DNA of 64,000 nt from Lachnospiraceae bacterium A4 (GCA_000403215.2 KE159562.1:328463-392462); one strand, 5' to 3'. Shown: positions 34,613 to 43,496, counted from the first letter of the stretch. Notes: a model not told the origin generated them from the sequence alone. Made by a program: numbers and translations.

Positions 34613-35056
34613 ATGGATTGCACAGAAGCATACAGGGAACACATCATGTATTCTTTCAATGGCTTTTGCAAAGTCGTCATACGCTATGCCGCTATCAACG
34701 CATGGCGCGACAGGAACAGGCGGCGGCAAAGAGAAATATCCTTTGAATACCTCACAGAAGAAAAGTTCTACCCTCTAAGCACATCAGACGAAGCTCTCAA
34801 ATCACCCTACGAACAATACCCCGTTACAATCTGCGGTCAGACAATCATACTCACCAATGGTGAGCTTGCTGCAGCCCTGTTATCCCTGCCAGAGAAAAAG
34901 AGGGAAATCATTTACCTTTACTTTTTCGGGAATTACACACAGCAGGAAATCGGGGATTTATACGGGCATTGTAAAAGTACGGCATGGCATTATATCCACA
35001 GTGCCTTGCAGATGTTGCAGGAGGAAATGGAGGTGCGTTTACATGGGGAATCCTAA
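34613..35056 (+). CDS. Conjugative-element sigma-70-like factor
   Basis: 147 aa. The C-terminal region-4 motif is LPEKKREIIYLYFFGNYTQQ then EIGDLYGHCKSTAWHYIHSA. The N-terminal ISFEYLTEEKFYPL stretch is typical of the sigma-like regulator near the int/xis end of Tn916/Tn1549-type elements. GGGGGA precedes ATG 34613. In intact elements it is followed by a helix-turn-helix gene, here reduced to 16 codons. Confidence 0.8.
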   Translation: MDCTEAYREHIMYSFNGFCKVVIRYAAINAWRDRNRRRQREISFEYLTEEKFYPLSTSDEALKSPYEQYPVTICGQTIILTNGELAAALLSLPEKKREIIYLYFFGNYTQQEIGDLYGHCKSTAWHYIHSALQMLQEEMEVRLHGES

Positions 35057-35093
35057 ACTCATACCGTATGAAACGATTGTCCGGGCAACATGA
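35043..35093 (+). pseudogene. 16-codon remnant of the element's helix-turn-helix gene
   Basis: ATG 35043 with GGAGGTG upstream encodes MGNPKLIPYETIVRAT and stops. The N-terminus matches the small HTH protein that follows the sigma gene in Tn916/Tn1549-like elements, so the rest was lost at a junction at about 35090. Confidence 0.7.
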
Positions 35094-35445
35094 GCGTCAG
35101 GCGGCGATCATAGAACGTCAGATAGACGAAATCGAAACGGCGATTGCGATGGCAAAGGCGGACAACGGGGAACGCTACACAATCAAGCAGATGGAGAAAA
35201 CGAAAAAATCGCTGACGGCAAGGCTTGAGAAACTCAATGACACCACACGCAAGGATAATGTTGTGACCTTTGAACAGCTTGGCGTGGACAGACTTTTCGT
35301 TGATGAAAGCCATAATTACAAAAACCTTTTTTTATACACAAAGATGAGGAACGTGGCGGGCATCGCACAGACGGAAGCGCAGAAATCCTCGGATATGTTT
35401 GCCAAGTGCCAGTACATGGACGATGTGATATGTTGTGAACTGTAG
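35092..35445 (+). pseudogene. Internal fragment of the element's SNF2-like helicase/methylase
   Basis: No start of its own. It reads ERQAAIIERQIDEIETAI, VTFEQLGVDRLFVDESHNYK and NVAGIAQTEAQKSSDMFAKC. VDESHNYK is a DEAH-like helicase motif, and the text matches a middle piece of the very large helicase of Tn1549-type elements. Both ends are broken, at about 35090 and about 35430. It shows that the element once had its full gene set. Confidence 0.8.
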
Positions 35446-35626
35446 ATGTAAACATTTCCAATAAACGCTTTATTTTAGCGGAAATGCGCATCTGCAAAAA
35501 TACAACATATGCGGCTGGCTCATTTGTGGTGAATGGAAACTTGCAGATGTTGTAATACAAGGAAGAAGGTGATAATCCTTTTATTCGTATCTGTAAACAG
35601 TTTAGCACAAAGAAAGGCGGTTGTAT

Positions 35627-36058
35627 ATGGAGATTACTTACCATTGGGAAGGAGATTATCTGATTCCAGACCTCAAACTTTCGGATACAACGGAGTATCA
35701 GATCGGGAAGTATGGACGCATGAGGAAGCGTTTTTTGGAAGAAAACCATAGGGGCATTTATTCGTATATGATCTTGTCGGAAACCTTATGGAAGCATCTT
35801 GCGGAGATTGATGAAGAATGTAATGAGATGATGGACAGGCTTGTAAGGCAGATGGCAAAAAAAGAGGGAGTAACCGAACAGCTTAAATCTGATGACTGGC
35901 TCTGCTGGCTTCAGAAGATGAACAGCATTAGGCACTTAACAATGAAATCTTGCGCAAAATGGCAAAATTTTTTGCGTAAGAAAAATACCTATGCCAATGC
36001 TGGTATAAGCACAAGGTTTTTGACGGTAAGTCCTGCGGCAATGATTTCTTTGCCATAG
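35627..36058 (+). pseudogene. tnpV: TnpV-like transposon protein with altered C-terminus
   Basis: The first about 106 residues (ITYHWEGDYLIPDLKL, IGKYGRMRKRFLEE, LWKHLAEIDEECNEMMDRL, WLQKMNSIR) match TnpV of Tn4451-like elements. After MNSIR at about 35930 the sequence departs and runs into the opposite-strand gene at 35989. The true gene is probably broken or frameshifted by that insertion. ATG 35627 follows AAAGGCGG. Confidence 0.65.
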
Positions 36059-37491
36059 GCTGTGGCGAAATATTTGTAAGAGCCCTGCACCCTTTCAATG
36101 ATCCCATGGAGACGGAGACGTTTAAATATCCTGGACATGGCTGACGGACTGATATTTTCAAAATGCTGGCGGATATCCTTTCCCTGCATCCCGAAAGTCA
36201 TGTACTCGCCCCGGCTGATCACTTCCAGCACATGCAGGTCACGCTCCGCAAAGAAATTCAGTCCGCGGTAAGAGCGCCCCTTGTCCACAACGGAATCGGT
36301 AACCTTTGTAAGGTTTTCCTTCCCGCCGCTATGGTCATCGAAAGATGAGATGAATTCCAGGTACCGGTAGTTTGCAGCTTTCATAATCGTGAACAGCTGG
36401 TAAAGGCTGTAAATGCTTTTTTTCAATGGAGCCTTTTGTTCCGATGAACTGCCGTCCCTATGTTCCACTTTCCGTTTTACCCTGAAAGCGCTGATATCGT
36501 TGCTGGTGCTTTCTATCCGTAAGACGCAGCCAAACTTATCATACATTTTGATTGATACATCACCCATATGGTGTTTGATCCTCGTTCCGAGAATACGCAC
36601 GTTATAGTTGGTGCCGACCTCCTTCTTACAGTTATAGGTAATACGCTGTCCCAGGAAGGTGGCGATGTTGTCCGGCTTTACCGTAAAGACTGCGGTCCGG
36701 ATGATCTCGTCATAAAGGGGGCCAAGGTCGCCCGGCTGTTTGAACATGACGTCTGTTGCACACTCAATCTGCTGGATCGTCCATGTGTAGCTCAGGCCGA
36801 GTGTTTCAGGAACAGGACAATAGCGTTTTGCAAAAGCATCCAGAACCTTATGGAGGTATTCCGGATTGATCCTGTCTGAGAGTTTCTGGGCAGCTTCCAC
36901 ATCCGAGATTTCCAGGAAAGCATTATCATGCATGCGGTAAGTAATGCCCTTCTTCTGCAGTTTATGGGCGAGCAGGTTATGGCCGTTCATATAGAACTGC
37001 AGGCGGAAAGGCGCCCATGTAGGGACACGAAGGTAACAGAGCCCCAGTTCTTTGTCAATGAAATAGAAATAATAGTGGAGACATTTGCTCTGGTCAAACT
37101 TAAGGAATGTCTTTCCCGTGGTCTTGTCATGCCAGGGTTTATAAGTATTGCACTGTTCCATGGCGGAAAAGATGTGGATCAGCCCCTCGGTCTTTCCGGT
37201 TTCCTGAATGATTTGCTGAATCCGGTCATCCTTGCGGAAAGCCCGAAGCTTACGAATGAATTCGATTTCAATGCCGTTTTCATCTGCGATGCGCTGGGCG
37301 TTTGCGCGGATTTGTTCCGTAAGAGGCTGGGAGAAATTTGAAAAATCAAAAATACGGATGTTGTTGGCATTCAGATAGCCTGTCATGCCTTCAGCATGGC
37401 TCCATCCGGGGATATACCCCTGGATGATCATGCGGTCATAACAGGTGATCGTACCATAAATTTTGTCAGCGTATTTATCTGTAAGTAACAT
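35989..37491 (-). CDS. Unclassified 500-aa transposase-like protein with C-terminal winged helix
   Basis: 500 aa from the ATG at 37491, with GGAGG 9 bases upstream; a TTG at 37506 is an alternative. It reads YADKIYGTITCYDRMIIQGY, GLIHIFSAMEQCNTYKPWHD, CLHYYFYFIDKELGLCYLRV and RITYNCKKEVGTNYNVRILG, then a MarR-like winged helix near the C-terminus (SPSAMSRIFKRLRLHGIIER). I recall similar multi-copy proteins in planctomycetes, deltaproteobacteria and Firmicutes, often labelled hypothetical or MarR family. Multi-copy habit and insertion into tnpV suggest a transposase of an undescribed insertion sequence. No terminal inverted repeats were found by eye. Confidence 0.6.
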   Translation of the reverse strand: MLLTDKYADKIYGTITCYDRMIIQGYIPGWSHAEGMTGYLNANNIRIFDFSNFSQPLTEQIRANAQRIADENGIEIEFIRKLRAFRKDDRIQQIIQETGKTEGLIHIFSAMEQCNTYKPWHDKTTGKTFLKFDQSKCLHYYFYFIDKELGLCYLRVPTWAPFRLQFYMNGHNLLAHKLQKKGITYRMHDNAFLEISDVEAAQKLSDRINPEYLHKVLDAFAKRYCPVPETLGLSYTWTIQQIECATDVMFKQPGDLGPLYDEIIRTAVFTVKPDNIATFLGQRITYNCKKEVGTNYNVRILGTRIKHHMGDVSIKMYDKFGCVLRIESTSNDISAFRVKRKVEHRDGSSSEQKAPLKKSIYSLYQLFTIMKAANYRYLEFISSFDDHSGGKENLTKVTDSVVDKGRSYRGLNFFAERDLHVLEVISRGEYMTFGMQGKDIRQHFENISPSAMSRIFKRLRLHGIIERVQGSYKYFATAYGKEIIAAGLTVKNLVLIPALA

Positions 37492-37506
37492 GAACACATC
37501 CTCCAA

Positions 37507-37871
37507 CGTTTTTCTTTATTGTACTTGAAATGTGGAGGAATTGCAAAATCTTTTCCGGTTTATCCGGGTTAGGAGCAGAGCGGAGGAAGTAGTGCTGCAT
37601 GATCTGATATATTCCCTTTAGTTTTATTCTGGCTTTAAGTTTTGTAGCATGAGGCGCAGAAGATGTCAAGACACCGGCTCCGCCTCGCCTGCGGCGGTCT
37701 TGACATCTTCTGCGCCTCATGCTATGGAGTGGTCAAGGGGAAACAAAGTTCCCCCATTGCATTAAAAATGCCAATGGCGGGATTTTGTGAAAAATTAAAA
37801 TAGGGGATTGACAGGACGGAAAAAATGGCTTATTATTGACAATAAGAAATGGGTTTTCACCGTACATCTTG
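37507..37871. other. Non-coding stretch with three hairpin structures
   Basis: No credible gene. It holds the 28-bp-arm palindrome (37645-37724), then GGGGAAACAAAGTTCCCC (about 37737-37754) and a CATTG/CAATG hairpin (about 37757-37778). This type of sequence recurs in Firmicute conjugative elements as I recall, but its role is unknown. Confidence 0.6.
37645..37724. repeat. Perfect 28-bp-arm palindrome
   Basis: Arm 37645-37672 (TAGCATGAGGCGCAGAAG...) is a perfect reverse complement of 37697-37724, with a 24-base GC-rich loop that can fold again. No T-run. Confidence 0.9.
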
Positions 37872-38390
37872 TTACGGCTTGCTCGTTTCTTTTTTTACTG
37901 CCAAAATATCATACAGATATTTTTTGCCATTTTCAGCATGGTTAATTAAAAGACGGGCATGGAATATATTGTATCTGACAAGCACATTCTCCTCATAAAC
38001 CGGGAGGGCAAAACGGACATCATACCTGTACCAGCCGTATCTGGCGTTTTTGTTGTGTTTTTCCTTGCGGTTTTCTTCATAAGCCGGGTTTGATGCTATC
38101 TGTATCAGTTCAGGTATCGCAGTAGCGGCGTTTGCCTTCGCTTTTGCATTTGCACCCATAAGGCTTTTCCGGCTCTCTGATTCCGTGTATTCTTCGGGAA
38201 GTTCATTTCCAATATAAATACGCTCGGCATTTTCTTCAATCTCGTAATAGTCTCCGACATATCCTTCGAGATACCGCTTTACATTATCCCAGTCAATTTG
38301 GCGTTTCCCTTTGAAACGGATATCGTTAATCAAGACCAGCTTTTTACCGTCCGCATCGGTTATGATATTTACGTTCCTGTTTTCAATCAT
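37872..38390 (-). CDS. Unknown mobile-element protein, possibly a PBECR/LPD-type domain
   Basis: 172 aa from the ATG at 38390. An N-terminal part has INDIRFKGKRQIDWDNVKRY. The C-terminal ARYGWYRYDVRFALPVYEEN, FHARLLINHAENGKKYLYDI and KKETS resemble domains seen in phage and element polyvalent proteins (barnase/EndoU/RelE-like nuclease group). That likeness is from memory and weak. It overlaps the upstream gene by 8 bases, so they are one operon. Confidence 0.55.
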   Translation of the reverse strand: MIENRNVNIITDADGKKLVLINDIRFKGKRQIDWDNVKRYLEGYVGDYYEIEENAERIYIGNELPEEYTESESRKSLMGANAKAKANAATAIPELIQIASNPAYEENRKEKHNKNARYGWYRYDVRFALPVYEENVLVRYNIFHARLLINHAENGKKYLYDILAVKKETSKP

Positions 38391-39297
38391 CTCTTTTGTT
38401 CCCTTTCTTCTTTTCTCTTGATTTGTAGACATTAAACTGGTTCTTGCACCTCTGACTGCAAAATTCATTCCCCTTCCGGCTTGCGACAAAGGCTTTTTTA
38501 CAGTGCTTGCACATACGCATATCACTGTCCTTGTCCGTGAGCATGAAGGAAAAGCACATCTGCACCATGACAAGCAGCGAATGGAAATCCCATACGATAA
38601 CGGGCGAATCCTTTTCCAGTGCAATCCGGTAAGTGGGGGATATGCCGCCGAAAGCGGAAATGCCCTGACGGTACAGGCTGCGTGTCTGCTCGTCAATCGT
38701 ATCATAATCGAGGTAATAAAGGAAACTTGTCATAAAGGTAAATGCTAAGTCAGTAAATTCTTTCAAAATCCAGTCGTACCTTTCCGCATATTCCTTCTGT
38801 AATTCCATCGCCACAGCCTGCGGCGCATTCCCCATAGCCATTGTGATCGCAATGCCTTCACGGTCAGTCACAGACCATCCCGATTCCACACTTTTCTTTC
38901 TGAAATCCAGTTTATCAAAAGGGTAGAAATAGGAAAGATACTTCTCTGTAGGAAGGGATTCTTCCTTTATAAAGTGGTTTTTTGGAAGATACACGGATTC
39001 ATAGGTTATAAAATCTGCTGTTGTCGGCAGGGCGGTCATAAAGCCGAGGAAACCATATTTTTTTACAAAGTCAAGCACGGACTCTTTTAGTTCTTCTTCC
39101 GGGGCTTTGTGCATGGCGGCAAGCCCGACATTTACCGCATCAGTGATAAGCTGCTCCGCTTCCTGCATGGGGCGGTACATTTCCGGTTCTGCGCCTTCTG
39201 AAACCGTTATGTAGAGAGTGCCATCATCAGCGGTCTTATATTCATAGCCGCTGTACCGAATCCACGGTGCGCTGGTATGCGCAAATAAATTCTTCAT
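38383..39297 (-). CDS. DUF6076-like protein with C-terminal zinc finger
   Basis: 304 aa from the ATG at 39297. The body is alpha-helical without a recognised fold. The C-terminus has CKHCKKAF then FCSQRCKNQF (Cys-x2-Cys and Cys-x3-Cys), a likely zinc-binding finger, followed by a Lys/Arg tail, suggesting nucleic-acid binding. DUF6076 is my best family guess. Second gene of the minus-strand trio. Confidence 0.6.
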   Translation of the reverse strand: MKNLFAHTSAPWIRYSGYEYKTADDGTLYITVSEGAEPEMYRPMQEAEQLITDAVNVGLAAMHKAPEEELKESVLDFVKKYGFLGFMTALPTTADFITYESVYLPKNHFIKEESLPTEKYLSYFYPFDKLDFRKKSVESGWSVTDREGIAITMAMGNAPQAVAMELQKEYAERYDWILKEFTDLAFTFMTSFLYYLDYDTIDEQTRSLYRQGISAFGGISPTYRIALEKDSPVIVWDFHSLLVMVQMCFSFMLTDKDSDMRMCKHCKKAFVASRKGNEFCSQRCKNQFNVYKSREKKKGNKRDD

Positions 39298-39372
39298 AGA
39301 AAATCTGCTCCAATCCATCAATCATATCGAATTATCTGATGTAATAATTCCTATATTATAAACAGTTACTTG

Positions 39373-40020
39373 TTATCGGTCAAGCCGTTTACTTTCCTTT
39401 TTCTTCCGCACTCCGTTTTCTAAAAAATGTTTCTCATCAAGCGTCAGCGGCAGACTGTTTTCCTTCCGGTATGCAAGCACAGCACCATAGAGTTTTCGTA
39501 TCTTTTTCAATGCTGTTTCACGGATGCCCCGGATGTTCCGGTCTGTCTGCCCGATGCTCTCTGCATACTCTGTAGCGGAATCATCACGCAGGAACAGGTA
39601 ATAGAGCATATTTTTGAGGTGCGGCTTTAGTTCCTTTAATATTTCCGATAAATCCGCATCTGTGACAAGTTCATGTATCGTTTCCGGGCTGTCAAATATG
39701 AAATCAAGAAAATCACCTGCAAGCAGGAGCCTTCTTAAAACCATATCATAAGACGGTCTATCGAATAAATGCAGTTCATCTGCGCCCCATTCCAGAGGAA
39801 CAGTGGAGCGTCCTATCTCATGGTCTCTTTCTCTCCGTTCCCTATTTTCGTCCAGTTTATCCCACCAGTACAGCACGTTTTCAAAGTCCTCCACTGTCCT
39901 TGCGCTTTCCTCAATGCGCCGGATTGCAAGGGCACGGGCTTCACGGTGGAGCATATCCCCGTCCGCTTCTGTTATAAAACTTTGCTCCCTGAATGTTGGG
40001 AGTTCGGTGTATTTTGGCAT
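39373..40020 (-). CDS. Sigma-like protein of unknown function
   Basis: 215 aa, highly charged. The C-terminal half looks like sigma region 4 or a related helix-turn-helix: ATEYAESIGQTDRNIRGIRE then TALKKIRKLYGAVLAYRKEN. The N-terminal half (about 1-100) is unlike standard sigma factors. AAAGGACTG lies upstream of the ATG at 40020. First gene of the minus-strand operon, so it may regulate it. Confidence 0.55.
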   Translation of the reverse strand: MPKYTELPTFREQSFITEADGDMLHREARALAIRRIEESARTVEDFENVLYWWDKLDENRERRERDHEIGRSTVPLEWGADELHLFDRPSYDMVLRRLLLAGDFLDFIFDSPETIHELVTDADLSEILKELKPHLKNMLYYLFLRDDSATEYAESIGQTDRNIRGIRETALKKIRKLYGAVLAYRKENSLPLTLDEKHFLENGVRKKKESKRLDR

Positions 40021-40163
40021 TTATAATCAGTCCTTTTCAAAAATATAAAAAAGTGTAGCAGTTTTTTCAAAAACACTTCCGTTTTTATAGCCGTTTTTCT
40101 CCTATTAGTGAAAGAGTAATCTTTTTCAAAATAAAATCAGTTACAAATAGAAGGGAGGGCGGC

Positions 40164-40292
40164 TTGTGGAGTACGGATAAAATAAAAATTCGGTTACTAA
40201 GTACGGAAGTCAGGGAGCTTAACAGTTCCCCGAACAATTATAAGGGATATGCGCTCGGTGCGCAAGAAAGGATTGTATGGCAGAAACATTAA
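40164..40292 (+). CDS. Possible 42-residue protein before the tnpW-like gene
   Basis: TTG 40164 has GGAGGG a few bases upstream. The frame encodes WSTDKIKIRLLSTEVRELNS then SPNNYKGYALGAQERIVWQKH and overlaps the next gene by 16 bases. The composition is protein-like, but no homologue is recalled with confidence. Confidence 0.35.
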   Translation: MWSTDKIKIRLLSTEVRELNSSPNNYKGYALGAQERIVWQKH

Positions 40293-40522
40293 AAGTGAAT
40301 AATGATGTAGCAGAATCCAGCCCTGTTCCGGCTGGATTTTTTTACAGAAGAATCGGCGGGACACTTTTCAGGGTCAGGGTATATACGGGTTCGGGATATG
40401 CCGACACGCTGGATGAAAAAATTCCCCGGTTAATTTTGAATGAAATGGTGACAGGCGCAGAAAGTTATGTTAAGATGGATTCACCACAGATGAGCCAGCC
40501 GCCGGAAAGGAGTTCGGAATGA
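40277..40522 (+). CDS. tnpW: TnpW-like small transposon protein
   Basis: 81 aa. FFYRRIGGTLFRVRVYTGSG and TLDEKIPRLILNEM resemble TnpW of Tn4451-like elements (core pattern: RRIGxTxxxVxxxF, then DKIxRLIxNE). It overlaps the recombinase start by 4 bases, which fits a recombinase helper. AGAAAGGA precedes ATG 40277. Confidence 0.6.
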   Translation: MAETLKVNNDVAESSPVPAGFFYRRIGGTLFRVRVYTGSGYADTLDEKIPRLILNEMVTGAESYVKMDSPQMSQPPERSSE

Positions 40523-42492
40523 ACAACAGGACGGCTGGTGACAACAGAATAACAGCTCTTTATGAGCGGCTCTCAAGGGACGATGATCTTGCGGGGGACA
40601 GCAACAGCATAGTCAACCAGAAAAAGATGCTGGAGGATTATGCAAAAAACAACGGGTACACGAACACGGTGCATTTTACGGATGACGGATTTTCCGGCGG
40701 CAGTTTTGAAAGACCGGGATGGAAGCAGATGTTAAGCCGGATTGAAAACGGCGACATCGGCACAGTCATAGTAAAGGACATGAGCCGTGTCGGGAGGGAT
40801 TACCTTCAGGTAGGATTCTACACGGAGGTATTCTTCCGGGAAAAGGGTGTCCGTTTTATTGCTGTTTCCAATGGTGTTGACAGCAGCAACAACACCAGCA
40901 GTGAATTCGCCCCTTTTTTGAATATCATGAATGAATGGTATCTGCGTGACTGCAGCAGGAAGATCACCGCAGTTTTGCGGGCGAAAGGGAAAGAGGGAAA
41001 ACCGATTACGAGTAACCCGCCCTACGGCTTTGTGAAAGATACGGAGGATAAAAACCATTGGCTCGTTGACGAAGAAGCGGCGGAGGTTGTGAGAAAGATT
41101 TTCCGTCTGACCGTGGAGGGCATGGGACCGTACCAGATAGCAAAGCGGCTTATGGAGGAAAAGGTGGAGAAACCGTCCTATTATCAGGCGACAAGGCAGA
41201 GGGGCAATTACCAGACCATGTGCGATTTTGAAACTCCCTACAACTGGACGGGCGGATCGGTGGTGCGGATACTGGAAAGACCGGAATATATGGGCGATAC
41301 CGTAAATTTCCGTAGCCACAAGGAATCCTATAAGGATAAGAAAGCTGTTAAGAATAACAGTGATGAGATACTTGTTTTTCAGGATACCCATGAACCAATC
41401 GTAGACCGCAGGACGTGGTATATGGTGCAGGAATTAAGAAAGACAGTGCGGAGAGTGGATACCGGCGGAAAAGGAAGCCTGCTGACCGGAAAGCTCTACT
41501 GTGCGGACTGCGGCGGAAAAATGCACTACCGCAGAAGCACGACAAGGGCGGCAAGAGACTGGAGGGGTATCCCGAACGGCGGGACAGAGCGCACATCCGC
41601 AGGCTTTAACTGCAGCACTTACAACAGCAGCAGGAAGCAGTATAAGCAGGTGTGCTTTTCACATTCCATAAAAGAGGATACGGTAAAACAGCTTATCCTC
41701 GAAACGATACGGTATGCCTTAAAAAGCGTCCGCATGGACGAGGCGGCGTTTATAAAAAATATGCGGAGCGCATCCGAGGTCAGGGATAAAAGCGAGGTCA
41801 AAAAATTGAAAGCAGACTTTTCTAAAAAAGAGAAACGTTTTGCAGACCTTGACCTGCTGATCAAAAAGGTGTATGAGGACAACGCAATGGGGAAGCTGCC
41901 GGACAGACGGTATGAAATGCTTTCTTCCGATTATGAGAAGGAACAGCAGGAGCTTGAAATCTCCATGCAGGAAATCCGTGAAAAACTTGCACAGTTTGAG
42001 GATGACACGGACAGGACGGAGGAATTTCTTTCCCTTGTCCGCAAGTACACCGACATTCAGGAACTCACGCCCGCCATTGTGAATGAATTTGTTGATAAGG
42101 TCATGGTGCATAAAATAGAGGAAATCGACGGAGAACGTGTGCAGGAGATCGAGATTTTCTTAAATTATATCGGGAAGGTGGAGCTTCCGGTGCAGGAGCT
42201 TTCTGAGGAAGAAATGGCGGCGGAGGAAAAGAAGCGGAAACGCCGTGCATACAGCCGTGCCTACCTGAAAGAATACCGTAAAAAGCACAGACCGGAAATC
42301 CGGCGTGTGATTGAAGGAGCAAGGGAGGCGGACAAACAGAAACAGATGGCGGAGGCGGAAGCATCAGCGGACGGACTCCTGCATACGGACGGTACGGAAC
42401 AGGTTGCAGCTATGGTAGCAGGGGAAAACAAGATTATTGTAGAGAGCAGCCTTCCGACCAAAGAGGAAGTGAAAGCAAAATATGGCAGATAG
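40519..42492 (+). CDS. Large serine recombinase (TndX/TnpX type), copy 2
   Basis: 657 aa. Catalytic Ser19 in ALYERLS, then HFTDDGFSGGSFERPGW and SRVGRDYLQVG. A recombinase domain, a zinc ribbon (CADCGGKM, then CSTYNSSRK) and a DUF4368-like C-terminal part (about 505-555) follow. It is only distantly related to copy 1 by eye and has the lower GC of its neighbours. It likely mobilises the parM/relaxase block. Starts inside tnpW by 4 bases. Confidence 0.93.
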   Translation: MNNRTAGDNRITALYERLSRDDDLAGDSNSIVNQKKMLEDYAKNNGYTNTVHFTDDGFSGGSFERPGWKQMLSRIENGDIGTVIVKDMSRVGRDYLQVGFYTEVFFREKGVRFIAVSNGVDSSNNTSSEFAPFLNIMNEWYLRDCSRKITAVLRAKGKEGKPITSNPPYGFVKDTEDKNHWLVDEEAAEVVRKIFRLTVEGMGPYQIAKRLMEEKVEKPSYYQATRQRGNYQTMCDFETPYNWTGGSVVRILERPEYMGDTVNFRSHKESYKDKKAVKNNSDEILVFQDTHEPIVDRRTWYMVQELRKTVRRVDTGGKGSLLTGKLYCADCGGKMHYRRSTTRAARDWRGIPNGGTERTSAGFNCSTYNSSRKQYKQVCFSHSIKEDTVKQLILETIRYALKSVRMDEAAFIKNMRSASEVRDKSEVKKLKADFSKKEKRFADLDLLIKKVYEDNAMGKLPDRRYEMLSSDYEKEQQELEISMQEIREKLAQFEDDTDRTEEFLSLVRKYTDIQELTPAIVNEFVDKVMVHKIEEIDGERVQEIEIFLNYIGKVELPVQELSEEEMAAEEKKRKRRAYSRAYLKEYRKKHRPEIRRVIEGAREADKQKQMAEAEASADGLLHTDGTEQVAAMVAGENKIIVESSLPTKEEVKAKYGR

Positions 42493-42531
42493 TTTGATAA
42501 TAACAACAAGCATGAAAGTGAGGATTTTGAT

Positions 42532-43482
42532 ATGGCAAAACTTAGAGATTACAACATGAACGGGACAATTATTTTAGGAGTGGATGCAGGCTATGGGAAT
42601 TATAAGACGGCAAGGTGCTGTTTCCCGACTTCCGTGAGCAGGAGCAGTCAGCCGCCTGTCTTTACAAGAGACTATCTGGAATATGAAGGCAGCTATTACA
42701 CCATAGGCGAGGGACACAAGGATTTTGTTGCGGAGAAAAGCCTGGATGACGATAATTATATTCTTACTCTTGCCGCCATTGCAAAGGAGCTGAAAGCGAG
42801 GGGATTATCGGCTGCAAAGATACATCTTGCGGTAGGGCTTCCGTTAAAATGGGTGCAGGCACAGAGGGATTCCTTCCGTGAATATATGATGCAGAACCGC
42901 CATGTAGATTACAAATATGCAGGTAAACGATATACGGTTGACATCGCGGACTGTACGGTCATGCCGCAGTGTTATGCGGCGGTAGCGGAGAGCCTGCCGG
43001 ATTTTAAGGGGATGCACATGATAGCGGATATCGGCAACGGGACGATGAATGTGATGATACTCAACAACGGCAAGGCGAGCGAAAGCAAGTCGTGGACGGT
43101 AAAGCTGGGGGCGAATGAATGTTATATGGCGATCCGCAATCTTATACTGGACAGGAAAGCGGAGGAACTTCCGGCAGAGATTATCGAGAATTATCTGCGT
43201 TATGGTGATATAAAAGTGGGCGGGGAATACCAGCAGCTTATGGAAAAAGCGGCAAAGAGCTATGTGGATAAGATATTTGCGGAACTGAAAGCACACGGTT
43301 ATAATCCGAACCTTATGAAACTGTATATCATGGGCGGCGGCGCAAAGATTGTGGAGCTTGTCGGGGATTATGACAGTGACAATGTTACCTTTAACCATGA
43401 TATACGAGCAAACGCCAAAGGCTATGAATATTTCTGCTATATGAAACTCCGCAGGCAGAAATTGATGGCTTCCGCCGGATAA
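42532..43482 (+). CDS. parM: ParM/StbA-like actin-fold segregation ATPase
   Basis: 316 aa. Actin-like phosphate motifs: LGVDAGYGNYKTA (phosphate 1), MIADIGNGTMNVMIL (phosphate 2) and the adenosine-type IMGGGAKIV near the C-terminus. Such proteins form filaments that push plasmid copies apart. The downstream gene looks like its DNA adaptor. This is a second, different partition system from parA-parB at 20111-21761. Confidence 0.87.
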   Translation: MAKLRDYNMNGTIILGVDAGYGNYKTARCCFPTSVSRSSQPPVFTRDYLEYEGSYYTIGEGHKDFVAEKSLDDDNYILTLAAIAKELKARGLSAAKIHLAVGLPLKWVQAQRDSFREYMMQNRHVDYKYAGKRYTVDIADCTVMPQCYAAVAESLPDFKGMHMIADIGNGTMNVMILNNGKASESKSWTVKLGANECYMAIRNLILDRKAEELPAEIIENYLRYGDIKVGGEYQQLMEKAAKSYVDKIFAELKAHGYNPNLMKLYIMGGGAKIVELVGDYDSDNVTFNHDIRANAKGYEYFCYMKLRRQKLMASAG

Positions 43483-43496
43483 GGAGATGTGTCTGA

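Noticed and set aside
35446-35626. Possible extra gene between the helicase fragment and tnpV
   Set aside because: No frame with a start signal; the sequence reads as a junction remnant.
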